From an uncultured Eubacteriales bacterium (GTDB taxonomy: Bacteria; Bacillota; Clostridia; Oscillospirales; Oscillospiraceae): DNA of 11,297 nt. This document shows positions 10,966-11,297 of the stretch, in pieces (within the stretch, counting starts at the first letter, position 1; each line of letters starts with the position of its first letter). A program made the translations under genes and the position numbers. The notes under the pieces were generated by a model. The model was not told the origin of the DNA and ran no database searches. It saw only the letters and a program-made list of their open reading frames with translations. Location of the stretch: the NCBI GenBank assembly GCA_900546295.1, contig URCK01000057.1, forward strand, positions 1 through 11,297. Reading direction: 5' to 3'.

Positions 10966-11297
10966 TTACTTGAGGCTCTCCGCGACGGCGACGGCCACGG
11001 CGACGGTGGCGCCGACCATGGGGTTGTTGCCCATGCCGAGGAAGCCCATCATCTCAACGTGCGCGGGCACGGAGGAGGAACCGGCGAACTGGGCGTCGGA
11101 GTGCATGCGGCCCATGGTGTCGGTCATACCGTAGGAGGCGGGGCCGGCGGCCATGTTGTCCGGGTGCAAGGTACGGCCCGTGCCGCCGCCGGAGGCGACG
11201 GAGAAGTACTTCTTGCCCTGCTCGATGCACTCTTTCTTATAAGTGCCGGCGACGGGGTGCTGGAAGCGGGTCGGGTTGGTGGAGTTACCGGTGATGG
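10966..11297 (-). CDS. GGGtGRT-family protein, C-terminal part (runs off right edge)
   Basis: The frame is open from the window edge to TAA at 10966-10968 and gives 109 residues of the C terminus. It contains the exact GGGTGRT motif that names Pfam family GGGtGRT (PF14057, number from memory), followed by the conserved run HPDNMAAGPASYGMTDT, and the FLGMGNNPMVGATVAVAVAV stretch near the end. Family members are roughly 330 residues, so about two thirds lie outside. The family is frequent in anaerobic Firmicutes and has no established biochemical role; I recall it often neighbouring a NifU-like Fe-S scaffold gene, which would lie beyond the edge and cannot be checked. The Gly-rich motif followed by small hydrophobic residues suggests a nucleotide or cofactor site, but this is speculation. 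The 16-bp hairpin at 10884-10919 is its likely terminator. Confidence 0.85.
   Translation of the reverse strand, partial: ITGNSTNPTRFQHPVAGTYKKECIEQGKKYFSVASGGGTGRTLHPDNMAAGPASYGMTDTMGRMHSDAQFAGSSSVPAHVEMMGFLGMGNNPMVGATVAVAVAVAESLK

Noticed and set aside
1..11297. CRISPR array, transposon ends, tRNA or rRNA genes
   Set aside because: I saw no regularly spaced repeats, no transposase-like frames, no tRNA cloverleaf and no rRNA sequence on either strand.

Overview
The window looks like chromosomal core and near-core DNA of an anaerobic, fermentative Gram-positive bacterium, most likely an Oscillospiraceae/Ruminococcaceae-type member of the Clostridia. This placement is an inference. It rests on high-GC codon use with low-GC-style AAGGAG ribosome binding sites, an NfnAB electron-bifurcating transhydrogenase, a GGGtGRT-family protein, a stand-alone TSCPD protein and an FtsK/SpoIIIE with a long Ala/Pro-rich linker. 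I see no prophage, insertion sequence, CRISPR array, tRNA or rRNA.

Layout. (1) 1-1865, minus strand: uppP (undecaprenyl-diphosphate phosphatase) followed after 21-27 bases by the 5' part of an ftsK/spoIIIE-type DNA translocase that runs off the left edge. (2) 1866-2065: a divergent promoter region holding a perfect 12-base inverted repeat. (3) 2066-4223, plus strand: a TSCPD-domain small protein, a LysR-family regulator and a Crp/Fnr-family regulator, each with its own recognisable promoter. (4) 4224-7248, plus strand: a structured leader, nfnA and nfnB (one base apart), a hairpin, then a family I inorganic pyrophosphatase. (5) 7249-7415: two terminator hairpins between convergent genes. (6) 7416-9587, minus strand: an isochorismatase-like cysteine hydrolase and, downstream, an APC-family amino acid permease, probably one transcription unit with a long structured leader. 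(7) 9588-10123: over 500 bases without a convincing gene, holding the presumed promoter and a 15-base palindrome for the hydrolase unit, several stem-loops and a strong terminator. (8) 10124-10853, plus strand: a broken methyltransferase-like gene, frameshifted and apparently lacking its 5' end. (9) 10966-11297, minus strand: the C-terminal 109 residues of a GGGtGRT-family protein, separated from the broken gene by a 16-bp terminator stem.

How the parts relate. UppP recycles the lipid carrier for wall synthesis and FtsK/SpoIIIE moves DNA at the division or sporulation septum, so the first pair is an envelope/division unit. NfnAB couples NADH, ferredoxin and NADPH pools. The Cys-rich Crp/Fnr regulator directly upstream is a candidate redox-linked controller of nfnAB, but that is inference from position and cysteine content. 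The hydrolase-permease pair suggests uptake and hydrolysis of an amide-type nitrogen compound whose identity the sequence does not reveal.

I found no clearly new multi-gene system. The most noteworthy items are regulatory DNA (inverted repeats at three promoters, a palindrome at a fourth), the unexplained structured stretch 9888-10083, and the decayed methyltransferase-like gene.
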